This document shows positions 43,300-52,249 of a stretch of DNA of 64,000 nucleotides, one piece after another (the stretch's first letter is position 1; each line of letters starts with the position of its first letter). The position numbers and the translations under genes were made by a program. This stretch comes from Pantanalinema rosaneae (lineage in GTDB: Bacteria; Cyanobacteriota; Cyanobacteriia; Leptolyngbyales; Leptolyngbyaceae), in NCBI RefSeq assembly GCF_050753385.1, contig NZ_JBLZFZ010000035.1:1-64000 (forward strand), read 5' to 3'. Under the pieces are notes generated by a model. That model was given only the letters and a program-made list of their open reading frames with translations, was not told the origin of the DNA and did no database searches.

Positions 43300-43447
43300 G
43301 TGATCTAGCTCACCCTAATCTGATTCAAAGCAATATAAAACTTAAGGTCTGAGGAGTCTTTTAACCGTATTTTTCCTTGGTTGGGATGAAATTGTAATGA
43401 CCACAGTGCGTAACTGTACCCTTCGCAACAGAACCGTTGGGATGCTA

Positions 43448-43530
43448 AGGTTAATTTAAGATTAAGACCAATCTAAACCTGCTCTCAGGTAGAGGTTCCA
43501 AGGTTAATCTCAGGTTAAAATCGTTAATCT
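43448..43530. promoter_or_regulatory. 11-bp-spaced direct repeats resembling Pho boxes
   Basis: Two pairs of 8-bp elements have the 11-bp period typical of PhoB/OmpR-family sites: AGGTTAAT (43448) with AGATTAAG (43459), and AGGTTAAT (43501) with AGGTTAAA (43512); a further GTTAATCT lies at 43523. On the minus strand they read ATTAACCT and TTTAACCT, close to the cyanobacterial Pho-box unit CTTAACCT. They are 35-115 bp upstream of the small gene at 43565. Confidence 0.5.
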
Positions 43531-43564
43531 TTGGAAGCGTTAAAAACTGATTTTAGGGAGAGGG

Positions 43565-43822
43565 ATGAAAATGGAGCGTGCAGATTTTTTGTTTCCCCGT
43601 TCCCGCTACCGGGGTGAGGTTAAGCCGGAAAATCTGGTGTTTAATGCCAATCTGCAAGAGTTTTCTCAGCGAGTGAGTTATATTACTTGCCTGGAGACGG
43701 GTGGCAAGCTAACCCCAGAAGAGTCCTATCAGCAAATTAAAGCGCTTTGGAAACAACTCAAGCGGAGTAAGAAAGAGTTAGGCATCGGACACTCACCGTT
43801 TGATGGTGGTGCTGCCAGTTAA
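43565..43822 (+). CDS. Small conserved cyanobacterial protein, 85 aa
   Basis: An 85-residue soluble protein: ERADFLFPRSRYRGEVKPEN at the start, then NLQEFSQRVSYITCLETGGK and a basic helix KALWKQLKRSKKELGI. I recall this pattern as a conserved cyanobacterial family of unknown function (possibly DUF7219). It starts at ATG 43565 with AGGGAGAGGG just upstream; ATG 43571 is also possible. It converges on sqdX. The Pho-box-like repeats upstream suggest, without proof, phosphate-linked control. Confidence 0.78.
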   Translation: MKMERADFLFPRSRYRGEVKPENLVFNANLQEFSQRVSYITCLETGGKLTPEESYQQIKALWKQLKRSKKELGIGHSPFDGGAAS

Positions 43823-43846
43823 CAGCACCTTGTTACCATGTTTGGC

Positions 43847-44977
43847 TTAGGCGGCTGGGGATAATTCTGCTGCCATGATCTTTTGATAATAGTGCCGTAA
43901 TTGCCGGGTTGCCGCTGACCATCCCCAACGTTCGGCTTCCTGGCGAGCATTGCGGCGTAGGGTTTCGCGTTCATCTGCTCGTGCCAAGAGGCGTTGAGTT
44001 GCCGCGATCGCCCCATGCTCATCCGCCGGATCAAATAAATAGCCATTGACCCCATCTTCCACAATGTCAGGAATGCCACCGGAACGAGCCGCGACGACCG
44101 GGCAGCCTGCGGCCATCGCTTCGAGTAGCACTAAACCCAAAGTTTCAGTGCGGGAGGGGAAGATGAAGGCATCGGCCGAGGCAAAGGCAGAGGCTAATTC
44201 TTCTCCTTGCAGGTAGCCAACAAAGTGAGTCGGTGTATCAGCAAAATGTTTTTCTAAGGCTTGGCGATGCGGGCCATCCCCCACCAGCGCTAACCTGGCA
44301 CCGGGAATGGCTTCTAGGATTGGTTTAATCCGATCGACTTCTTTCTCGGCTGACAACCGCCCCACATAGAGCAATAAGGGTTGCTCCGGATGTCCCTGAC
44401 TCAGTCGCGATCGCATCTCTGGACTGGCGAGGTAGGGCTGAAAAAGTTCCGTATCGACTCCTCGTTGCCAGAGGTCAGTACGCTCAATCCCATGTTCGGA
44501 CAGGGTTTGTACCATTGCCGTCGAAGTACAGAGATTGAGCGCTGCCTGGTTATGCGCGGCTTTAAGTAACTCCCAGAGCAAGCCTTCCAGCATGCCCAAC
44601 CCATAATGTTGTAGATATTCTGGCAAATGGGTGTGATAGGACGCGACTAAGGGAAGGTTGCGAGTTTTGCTATACAGCAAACCGGATAAGCCTAACACCG
44701 CCGGATTGACAATATGTACCAGATCCGGCTGGAACCGATCTAAGGCTCGTCCGATCGAGGGACGCGGTAATGCCAATTTCAATTCTGGATAGAGCGGTAA
44801 CGGAAACCCAGAAACGCCATAGATTTTGGCTCCTTTGTATTCCCTTAATCCGCCATCTGGAGAGACTACTAAGACCTGATCCCCTAACCGTTGCAAGTGA
44901 TCAACCGTGTGCTTTAGGCGCGTGACAATGCCATCAACCTTAGGCAAAAAGGTTTCGGTGAATAGGGCAATTCGCAT
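43847..44977 (-). CDS. sqdX: Sulfoquinovosyltransferase SqdX
   Basis: A 376-residue GT4-type glycosyltransferase that joins UDP-sulfoquinovose to diacylglycerol, the last step of sulfolipid (SQDG) synthesis at the membrane. Seen: ETFLPKVDGIVTRLKHT at the N-terminus, the donor-site region LLYVGRLSAEKEVDRI, and the E-x7-E motif SRTETLGLVLLEAMAAG. These segments agree with cyanobacterial SqdX and plant SQD2. The sqdB gene lies 115 bp upstream on the same strand, completing the two-step pathway and strengthening the call. Loss of SQDG alters photosystem II and phosphate economy in several species. Confidence 0.93.
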   Translation of the reverse strand: MRIALFTETFLPKVDGIVTRLKHTVDHLQRLGDQVLVVSPDGGLREYKGAKIYGVSGFPLPLYPELKLALPRPSIGRALDRFQPDLVHIVNPAVLGLSGLLYSKTRNLPLVASYHTHLPEYLQHYGLGMLEGLLWELLKAAHNQAALNLCTSTAMVQTLSEHGIERTDLWQRGVDTELFQPYLASPEMRSRLSQGHPEQPLLLYVGRLSAEKEVDRIKPILEAIPGARLALVGDGPHRQALEKHFADTPTHFVGYLQGEELASAFASADAFIFPSRTETLGLVLLEAMAAGCPVVAARSGGIPDIVEDGVNGYLFDPADEHGAIAATQRLLARADERETLRRNARQEAERWGWSAATRQLRHYYQKIMAAELSPAA

Positions 44978-45092
44978 AAATATAGGATGGAAACTCTAGA
45001 GGATAAGGGGCGGGAGTTTAGGGGCAAGAGCCAGGGAGGTCATACACGGTTTTCTGTTAACACCCCTAGCTCCTGATGGCTAATTCTTGGCG

Positions 45093-46244
45093 TTATCGGC
45101 TCCAGGAAACCTTTGGCAGAATTTGCGACTCGTCCACTCGTTGCTTATATTTAATCGCAAAGTTCAGCAAGGAGTCGAGGAGAGAATCGGAGAGATAATG
45201 GGGTTGTAGACCTAAATTCAACAGATTGGTGTTCTTGGCATTGAAGTAATGCTCTTCTTTCTCAATCCGGGGGTTATCCAGGTGTTTCACTTCCACCTTT
45301 AAGCCCATCGCACTACCAGCTTTTTCCACCATCAGCGCCAGATCTCCAACGCTAAATTGTTCTGTGAACTGGTTGAACACCCGGAACTCACCGGGGTTGG
45401 CTGGATTCGCGATCGCCAATTCAATACACCGCACCGTATCCCGGATATCCAGGAAGCCGCGAGTTTGACCACCCTTACCGTAGACCGTGAGGGGATGTCC
45501 GACCGCTGCTTGAATACAGAAGCGGTTCAAGGCTGTACCGAATACTCCGTCATAATCCAGACGGTTAATTAGCAGTTCGTCCATGCCGGTTTCATCGGTG
45601 AGAACGCCGTACACTACACCTTGATTCAAATCCGTTGCCCGTAGTCCCCAGATCCGGCAGGCAAAATGAATATTGTGGGAATCATGCACTTTACTCAGGT
45701 GGTACATGCTACCGGGCTGTTTCGGATAGGGCAGAGTATCCTTACGCCCGTTATGCTCGATCGTGATGTAGCCTTCTTCAATGTCAATATTGGGTGTACC
45801 ATATTCACCCATCGTCCCCAGTTTGACCAGATGACAGTCCGGGAAGCTCTCCTTCATGATGTAGAGCAGGTTCAGCGTCCCTACAACATTGTTGACCTGG
45901 GTCAGTACGGCGTGCTCCCGATCGATCATCGAGAAGGGAGCCGATCGCTGTTCGCCAAAGTGAACGATCGCCTCCGGCTCAAACTGATGCAGCGCTTTGC
46001 TGAGAAAGTCGTAGTTGGTAATGTCGCCAATGAAGAGATCAATAGTTTTACCAGTCAGATCATGCCAGCGTTGCAACCGTTTCTGGATTGGCGCGATCGG
46101 GGTTAAGGTGTCTACACATAACTCCGCATCCCAGTGCCGACGCACCAGGCTGTCCAGAATCCCAACTTCGTAACCTTTATTTGACAGATAGAGTGCAGTT
46201 GCCCAACCGCAATAGCCGTCACCACCAATAACTAGGACTTTCAT
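45093..46244 (-). CDS. sqdB: UDP-sulfoquinovose synthase SqdB
   Basis: A 383-residue NAD-binding short-chain dehydrogenase/epimerase-type enzyme that makes UDP-sulfoquinovose from UDP-glucose and sulfite. Seen: the dinucleotide motif GGDGYCGWATALYL, the active-site segments KLGTMGEYGTPN and SMYHLSKVHDSHN (catalytic Tyr-x-x-x-Lys type pair), and FGEQRSAPFSM. These are specific for SqdB/SQD1. It is the first gene of a probable sqdB-sqdX operon and is divergent from the Anbu gene, which begins 135 bp away. Confidence 0.96.
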   Translation of the reverse strand: MKVLVIGGDGYCGWATALYLSNKGYEVGILDSLVRRHWDAELCVDTLTPIAPIQKRLQRWHDLTGKTIDLFIGDITNYDFLSKALHQFEPEAIVHFGEQRSAPFSMIDREHAVLTQVNNVVGTLNLLYIMKESFPDCHLVKLGTMGEYGTPNIDIEEGYITIEHNGRKDTLPYPKQPGSMYHLSKVHDSHNIHFACRIWGLRATDLNQGVVYGVLTDETGMDELLINRLDYDGVFGTALNRFCIQAAVGHPLTVYGKGGQTRGFLDIRDTVRCIELAIANPANPGEFRVFNQFTEQFSVGDLALMVEKAGSAMGLKVEVKHLDNPRIEKEEHYFNAKNTNLLNLGLQPHYLSDSLLDSLLNFAIKYKQRVDESQILPKVSWSR

Positions 46245-46379
46245 CTTGCCAAATCATGCTTGCTTGCAGATACTCGCCCAATCTATCAGGTTTGTGTACC
46301 CTCTGAACCAAGAATTTATCTCCAACATTCCCAACGAAGCACCGTAGAATCGAGATGCTGATTCATCGTGATCCTGTTC

Positions 46380-47147
46380 ATGACCTATTGCCTCGGCATC
46401 GTAACGACCCACGGTTTAGTGATGGCGGCTGACTCACGTACAAATGCTGGAGTCGATTATATTTCCACCCATCAAAAGCTATTCGATTTCTCGCAACCCG
46501 GGGAACGGGTAATCTTAATTTCTACGGCTGGAAACCTCTCGGTAACTCAGGGAACCTTAACCTTACTGCGGCGAGATTTGATCGCGAAGACCGAGCCGAA
46601 TCTGCATACCCTGCCGACGTTATATGAAATTGCCCGTTATATTGGCGCGAAAGCTCGCGAGATTCAAGAACAGGATCGTCCCTGGTTAGAGAAAGACAAT
46701 ATTGATTTTCAATGCAGTTTTTTGTTGGGGGGGCAGTTACCTGGAGAAGAACCAATGCTGTATATGATTTACAGCCAGGGCAATTGTATTCAGGCATCCA
46801 AAGATACGCCCTTTTTACAAATTGGTGAAGCGAAATATGGCAAACCCATTCTCGATCGCATTCTCACCTTTGATACCCCCTTAGAAGCGGCGGCTAAATG
46901 TGCCTTGTTGTCGATCGATTCCACGATGAAATCAAATATTTCAGTGGGACCGCCAATTAACCTGATGATGTATGAGAAAGATAGCTTCAAAGTTCGCTAT
47001 GAATTAAAGCTTAAGCTCGGTGCGCCTTATCTTGCTAAAATTCGCCGAATGTGGGAAATCTCGCTGAATGAAGCGTTTGAGCGCATGCCCAACGTAGACT
47101 GGGATAATTATCTGAATGCTTCTGAGGAATCGGGGTTTACTGATTAA
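46380..47147 (+). CDS. Anbu proteasome-type peptidase
   Basis: A 255-residue Ntn-hydrolase of the Anbu (ancestral beta subunit) family. The chosen start, ATG 46380, gives M-T-Y-C-L-G, so removal of Met exposes Thr as the catalytic N-terminus, as known for Anbu; a GTG four codons upstream would block this. Further family features are GLVMAADSRTNAG (with Asp and Ser of the active site) and FLLGGQLPGEEPMLYMIY. In many bacteria Anbu is clustered with an ATP-grasp protein, an alpha-E protein and a transglutaminase; none of these is here. It is divergent from sqdB. Confidence 0.92.
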   Translation: MTYCLGIVTTHGLVMAADSRTNAGVDYISTHQKLFDFSQPGERVILISTAGNLSVTQGTLTLLRRDLIAKTEPNLHTLPTLYEIARYIGAKAREIQEQDRPWLEKDNIDFQCSFLLGGQLPGEEPMLYMIYSQGNCIQASKDTPFLQIGEAKYGKPILDRILTFDTPLEAAAKCALLSIDSTMKSNISVGPPINLMMYEKDSFKVRYELKLKLGAPYLAKIRRMWEISLNEAFERMPNVDWDNYLNASEESGFTD

Positions 47148-47168
47148 TGGCACGAGGTAATTCGATCG

Positions 47169-50100
47169 TTATTCCCAGGCTTCTAACTCATTCACCCAAT
47201 ATTGGACTAGAGCGATCGTCTGGCTCCGGCGGGCTTCAAAGGTAGCGGCAACCCAGATTAAGAGTAATCCCAAAACAATTCCCAATGCCCATAGCAGCAG
47301 AGAATAGTTATTCATAAATAACCAGAGTTGGCGCAGCACTTTAACTAGAAACGTCAGTGTCCCGATATACAGAAAGGCTCGCACCCGCAGGATTAATCCC
47401 ACGACCACCAGACCAATACTAAGCAGAATTGTGAGAAAACCCTGCCAAAGGGCGAAATCAGATTGGTAAAGGGCGGTCAGGCAAAACATTCCCGTTGCCA
47501 GACACCGTAACAGATGGCGTTGTTCTTTTGCTGATGGCGATCGCAACGCTGGATCGACCTGAGCCACATAGAGCAATGACAACGTTAACAATGTCATATA
47601 CCAGAGCGGATCAGTCAGCGATCGCTCCAGAAAGAACCGGACAAATGCCCAATCTGCCAACAGAATACTCAAGTAACTCAGACGAACCTGTGATTCAGCT
47701 TTCGCAATCCCGGCATAGAATCCCGCCGTAATAAGCAGACTGGGAATCCCAATTCCACCTGACGTAATTCCCGCTATTATCCCTGGTAATACGATGGCGG
47801 ATTGCTGCCAGGGACGCACCGACCAGCCCCACGATCGCCAGGGCAAGTGATACAGCAGTAGGCTAAATCCACTGGCGATCGCCGCTGCCCATAGTAATAG
47901 GAGTTGGGTTGGCAGCGATTGATGTAGCAGGTAGGCGATCGTCCAGATCACCTCCAGCACTCCAGCGTAGATCCACGGCTCCCGGTGCCGTCCCTGCCAG
48001 ATGGCGTAGCTTGCCAAGACTGCCATCACTCCAGTCCAAACGGGAATACTACTGTCACTCACCCCCATCAGTGGGGCGAACAAGGCAAATACACTTCCGG
48101 CTCCCCAATGCAGATCGGCGATCGCTGAACCCTCCGATCGAGTTAACCGTAAGTAAGGGAATAGCCAACGACTGCACACCTGATACCCGATAGCGATCGC
48201 CACGGCTAAGGCGGCTAGCAAGGTTGATCCATCTCCTGCCCGTCCCCCAGTTGCCTGCATTAATTGATAGATCAGCAGTTCATAGGCTCCGGTGGTGAAG
48301 ATGGCTAGAGCCAATAGCGTCAGGGGTTTAAATGCAGGTTGCCGCCGACCCACCCCGATCGTGGTCAGGGCTGCCGCCAGGGTATACCATCCCGTCGTTG
48401 CTGTGAAAGGTTGATGGGTGAGCAGGATACTCAGTCCGGCATAAACCAGCGGAATGCCATGCCAACTCCTGTAGGGAGTCACCCGCTCCTCGGACGATTC
48501 TCGGGTCGGTAAGCGGAAACGATACCAATCACCAGCCAGTTGAGTGGCTAACCCCAAAGCCGCATTCGCGATCGCCAGATGTTCCAGCGATCGGCTGGTC
48601 AGGGCAATTCCCCCGGCGACCAATAATTCTGTGCCCCAAGCCAATCCCATAAACCCCAATTCTGTCGGGTGTTGCCAGAGGCGAAATAGAACAGCCGCCG
48701 TCGTCAGCAGAATCGATCGCAGCAGATGCGGAAATCCATCCTGCCAGGTGACAAAGGTCAGCACTGTGCCAAAGGTGAGAATCAACAGATTTACCGTCGC
48801 CAGCAAACCTGCCCAGGCATCAACCGCAATGGCATAAAGCTGAGGCAGTTCAGCCGTCTGGCGCATTGCCCAAGCCCGGAATAACCACAGTGACCACAGC
48901 ACGATCGCCAGCCAGGTTGCTACATCCAGCGCCGGACGGAAATATTGCCATGCGATCGTGCTAGCAAATGCCAACCCGACAGTCACGGTTAAGACCACGA
49001 CTAACCAGTGGCGCAGCCGTTGAGCATTCACCGTCATCAACCCAGTTCCTACTCCCAGGCTAATCAGCAGCGGATCAATCTCGGTATAGGTGAGAAACTG
49101 TGCCATCAGGATTGCCGTTACTGCTAAGCCATTGGCTAATCTAGGTTGAGCGAATCGTGGGAAATAACTTAAGCCAGTCAGAAGCAATGGAACGATTAAC
49201 CAGAACAGACCCCAAATCGCATTAACTCCGAGCTTGACCTGATTGCCAGAGGAATAAATTGGGTTGAGGGCATTAACGAAGAGTGGGTAGCTAATCCCCG
49301 CTAGACCTAACCCCAAGTACCAGCTACTTTGCTGCCAGAACATACTCCGGGTCAGGACACATAAGCCCCACTCCAGCCCCACTCCAGCTAATAGCACCAA
49401 CGCCCAAGCCGAACTACCTAATGCGGGATAGAGCCAGTCAATCCAGGCAAGAATCGTTAGCAAGCCGGTGACATGGGTTAAGTAGACTAATCCCCGCTCT
49501 CCCGGTTGCCGCTTCAGCAAGACTCCAGTCAGAGTAACGGTAGACAGCAATAGATACAGCGATCGCACCCACGGACTGAGGATGCCAAACAGCCCTAGCA
49601 CCATACCGAACAAAAGCGCCAGTTGTTCTGTGGTGTCGGCTAACTGATTACGATCTCGTTGCCGCAACCAAAAGCTCGCTACCACCATCAACACGATGTA
49701 GGGAAACAGCCGCAGCCCAATCAACTGCCAGGGCGGCAACGATTCTCCTGCCACCTGACTGACCAGAGCCACGAGTTGCGATCGCCCGGAGAGCGGAATT
49801 AATAGCCACAACAGAAAGAATGCTTGAAAACCGACGAGCCAGAATGCCAGCAAATCTTCAAGCTGCCAACGGCGTTGGAGGCGATCGCCCAATAGCCACA
49901 ACCCCAGACCACTGACTGCGATCGCTTGCCAGGGAGGATCGGCAGTAATCGCTACGAGCCAACCGATCGCCAGCAATCCGACTCCAGCCTGTGTCCACCC
50001 TAAGCGAGGGCGTTGCCGACTCAACCAGCACAGCAACCAACCGGAAATTCCCAGCGCCAGACCCAGTTGGTTAATCGGTACGCCTGCCCGAAAGATGGCT

Positions 50101-51002
50101 CGTCCAATCAGCAGCAAACTGGCAAAGGCGATCGCCAGGATGCCGACATCTACTCGATCTTGAGATTCCCGATCGGAGGATTGCTGCCAATGGAATAGGA
50201 ACGCTGCCGTACCAATACTGCCAATGTAGGTAGCGATTAAGGGAAACCCAGGCATTGCCCAACCCCACTGCAACCAGTTCAAGCCCCAGTAGTTCAGCAG
50301 ATTACTCCGAGGACTGAATTGCAAGATGCCAAAGGCGATCGCGGATAGCATCAGTCCTGCGATAGCCGCGACGACGATCCCGACCGGACTTTGCCAGAGC
50401 TGAAAGCCATCCATCATCCAGAAGTTGACCGGAATGATCAGCAGCGTGGTGATCTGTAACATGCGGCTGGTGACATGCAAATTTTCCTGCCGTCCTGTCC
50501 AGCTACTGGCTACCCAAAAGACGATCGTGTAAGCCAATAAAATGCCGTACTGCCCGATCGCGGAGAAGTTCTGCCATTGGGTTGCCGCCAACACACCCGA
50601 CGACACCACCACCATAAATACGCCCAGAAACAGCAGCCAGATCACGCTGATCTCTGCCATCAAGGAACTCAAAAGTTGCGGGACTAGCTGAGGGGATGGT
50701 CGGGGGGTGACAGAGCGTGGCGATCGCGGTTGTCGGGAGGTTGTGGTGGGGGGCAGAAAGTCACCGGAAGTTGCGGTCGGGATGGGAGAGGGAGGGAGCA
50801 CCTCCGTAGTCGGCTCAGGGGGAACTACAGGCTGCATAACCGCCTCAGGCAAGGGGCAGATCAAGTGAGATCGGGCAATTCGTCGTACCTCAATGTCAGA
50901 AATTAACCCTAATTGCAGCCACAGATCCAAGCCTTGTAATAGCTCCGGTCGATGGGCTGAAACGGTGATTTCAATTCGTAATCGATTTGGTTGAGCCGCC
51001 AT
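47169..51002 (-). CDS. Very large multipass membrane protein, 1277 aa
   Basis: A 1277-residue protein. The first 105 residues are soluble, ending in a proline/threonine-rich stretch; from about residue 125 on, hydrophobic helices follow one another almost without loops, probably more than thirty. The first membrane part (SVIWLLFLGVFMVVVSSGVLAATQWQNFS) resembles DUF2157-type proteins, but I do not recognise the whole. No catalytic motif is visible. ATG 51002 (MAAQPNRLRIEITVSAHRPE) is preferred over a GTG at 51020. Codon use and HIP1 sites match neighbours. It converges on the Anbu gene with a 21-bp gap. Confidence 0.85.
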   Translation of the reverse strand: MAAQPNRLRIEITVSAHRPELLQGLDLWLQLGLISDIEVRRIARSHLICPLPEAVMQPVVPPEPTTEVLPPSPIPTATSGDFLPPTTTSRQPRSPRSVTPRPSPQLVPQLLSSLMAEISVIWLLFLGVFMVVVSSGVLAATQWQNFSAIGQYGILLAYTIVFWVASSWTGRQENLHVTSRMLQITTLLIIPVNFWMMDGFQLWQSPVGIVVAAIAGLMLSAIAFGILQFSPRSNLLNYWGLNWLQWGWAMPGFPLIATYIGSIGTAAFLFHWQQSSDRESQDRVDVGILAIAFASLLLIGRAIFRAGVPINQLGLALGISGWLLCWLSRQRPRLGWTQAGVGLLAIGWLVAITADPPWQAIAVSGLGLWLLGDRLQRRWQLEDLLAFWLVGFQAFFLLWLLIPLSGRSQLVALVSQVAGESLPPWQLIGLRLFPYIVLMVVASFWLRQRDRNQLADTTEQLALLFGMVLGLFGILSPWVRSLYLLLSTVTLTGVLLKRQPGERGLVYLTHVTGLLTILAWIDWLYPALGSSAWALVLLAGVGLEWGLCVLTRSMFWQQSSWYLGLGLAGISYPLFVNALNPIYSSGNQVKLGVNAIWGLFWLIVPLLLTGLSYFPRFAQPRLANGLAVTAILMAQFLTYTEIDPLLISLGVGTGLMTVNAQRLRHWLVVVLTVTVGLAFASTIAWQYFRPALDVATWLAIVLWSLWLFRAWAMRQTAELPQLYAIAVDAWAGLLATVNLLILTFGTVLTFVTWQDGFPHLLRSILLTTAAVLFRLWQHPTELGFMGLAWGTELLVAGGIALTSRSLEHLAIANAALGLATQLAGDWYRFRLPTRESSEERVTPYRSWHGIPLVYAGLSILLTHQPFTATTGWYTLAAALTTIGVGRRQPAFKPLTLLALAIFTTGAYELLIYQLMQATGGRAGDGSTLLAALAVAIAIGYQVCSRWLFPYLRLTRSEGSAIADLHWGAGSVFALFAPLMGVSDSSIPVWTGVMAVLASYAIWQGRHREPWIYAGVLEVIWTIAYLLHQSLPTQLLLLWAAAIASGFSLLLYHLPWRSWGWSVRPWQQSAIVLPGIIAGITSGGIGIPSLLITAGFYAGIAKAESQVRLSYLSILLADWAFVRFFLERSLTDPLWYMTLLTLSLLYVAQVDPALRSPSAKEQRHLLRCLATGMFCLTALYQSDFALWQGFLTILLSIGLVVVGLILRVRAFLYIGTLTFLVKVLRQLWLFMNNYSLLLWALGIVLGLLLIWVAATFEARRSQTIALVQYWVNELEAWE

Positions 51003-51319
51003 AGTCAACTCCCAGCACACGCTACACCATCATGGCGGATACCTGAGAATTTCATGCCATGGTTGCAACACTTTGTTGACTGGGCGATCGGACATCACTT
51101 CAGACAGTTGACTTTCCCCGAAACTTTTTGTAATTCAAACCTTAGGAATGAGAATGAAATAATTTGAATAACTTTAAGCTTTTACCTGTACGGGCGCGGC
51201 ATTCGGCAAACGTTTCTGGGACGATCGCAAAGACTTTTTACCGAATGCCACGTCCCTACACCAGGAATTACACTTTAATAAATTCTTGTTCCTTAGCTCT
51301 TGCAGAACGGCAGCTATTT
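51003..51319. other. 317-bp spacer before the sugar-permease pair
   Basis: It contains the palindromic repeat listed at 51188-51259. A frame from TTG 51164 is open through it into the permease gene, but the repeat occupies that stretch, so the extension is unlikely to be translated. The promoters of the giant membrane protein (minus) and of the permease pair (plus) should lie here. Confidence 0.45.
51188..51259. repeat. GTACGGGCG-ended dispersed palindrome, copy 2
   Basis: A 72-bp segment whose ends form a 22-bp imperfect inverted repeat: GTACGGGCGCGGCATTCGGC at the left and, read in reverse, GTAGGGACGTGGCATTCGGT at the right (four mismatches over 22 positions). A related element with GTACGGGCG and CCCCTAC ends lies at 22387-22447. 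It could form a long cruciform or RNA hairpin. Confidence 0.75.
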
Positions 51320-52216
51320 ATGACGCGATCGCATCGTTACCAGGAACTAATTCGAGCCAATCTCACCGGTTACTTGTTTATGTTGCCGACGATTTTGGTG
51401 TTAGGCACGTTTGTTGTCCTACCCATTCTTTATGCCGTGTTTCTCTCCCTGCAAAAAGTGCAATTGTTAGGGGGAATTGACTATGAATTTGTCGGATTTC
51501 GCAATTTCTCGCGGCTCTGGCAGGACGAACGGGTTTGGATCGCGCTGAGAAATACCGTGGAATATGTGGCGATTGTGGTTCCATCTCAAACCCTGTTAGC
51601 GCTATTACTGGCAACAACTTTAAATGCCGGAATTACAGGCAAAAACTGGTGGCGAATTATTTACTTTTTACCGACCATTACTTCGTCCGCCGTTCTGACT
51701 TTAATCTTTATGTGGATTTATAACACCAATGGACTTTTGAATCATGGATTAGCCGCGATCTGTCTACCCACCTATAACTGGCTCGGTGATCCTGCCGTTG
51801 CCCTCAAGGGCATTATGTTGATGAATATTTGGTCAACCGCCCCATTTTTTATGGTGATTTACTTGGCGGCTCTCCAAGATATTCCCCAATCCTTATATGA
51901 AGCGGCAACGATTGATGGAGCCGATCGTTGGGAACAATTTGTATTCATTACTCTACCATTACTGAAACCAGTCACATTTTTTGTGGTAGCGATGGGGATT
52001 ATTGGTACGTTTCAATTATTTGATCAATCCTACATTTTCTCGAATGGCTCCGGTGGACCCAATAATGCCACTCTCACACTAGTGCTATTAATTTATCAAT
52101 ATGTATTTCGCGATTTACAAATGGGCTATGCAGCCGCGATCGCCTTTCTTTTAGCTGCCGTCATTATTACGATCACCCTAATTCAACAACGACTATTTGC
52201 AAGTTCCGATCGTTGA
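51320..52216 (+). CDS. Sugar ABC transporter permease, MalF type
   Basis: A 298-residue permease with six helices and the binding-protein-dependent transport signature YEAATIDGADRWEQFVFITLPLLKP (EAA loop, which docks on the ATPase). It belongs to the carbohydrate uptake-1 family (MalF/UgpA/GgtC-like). ATG 51320 gives the usual length; the longer frame upstream crosses a repeat. The second permease gene follows after 33 bp. No binding protein or ATPase gene is nearby, so the substrate is open; in cyanobacteria such pairs may import sugars, glycerol phosphate or compatible solutes. The gene looks more AT-rich than its neighbours. Confidence 0.9.
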   Translation: MTRSHRYQELIRANLTGYLFMLPTILVLGTFVVLPILYAVFLSLQKVQLLGGIDYEFVGFRNFSRLWQDERVWIALRNTVEYVAIVVPSQTLLALLLATTLNAGITGKNWWRIIYFLPTITSSAVLTLIFMWIYNTNGLLNHGLAAICLPTYNWLGDPAVALKGIMLMNIWSTAPFFMVIYLAALQDIPQSLYEAATIDGADRWEQFVFITLPLLKPVTFFVVAMGIIGTFQLFDQSYIFSNGSGGPNNATLTLVLLIYQYVFRDLQMGYAAAIAFLLAAVIITITLIQQRLFASSDR

Positions 52217-52249
52217 GTAAAATAATTTTTCATCTCAACCAAATTAACA

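Noticed and set aside
51164..51319. N-terminal extension of the MalF-type permease from TTG
   Set aside because: Runs through a palindromic dispersed repeat and is not needed for the family length.
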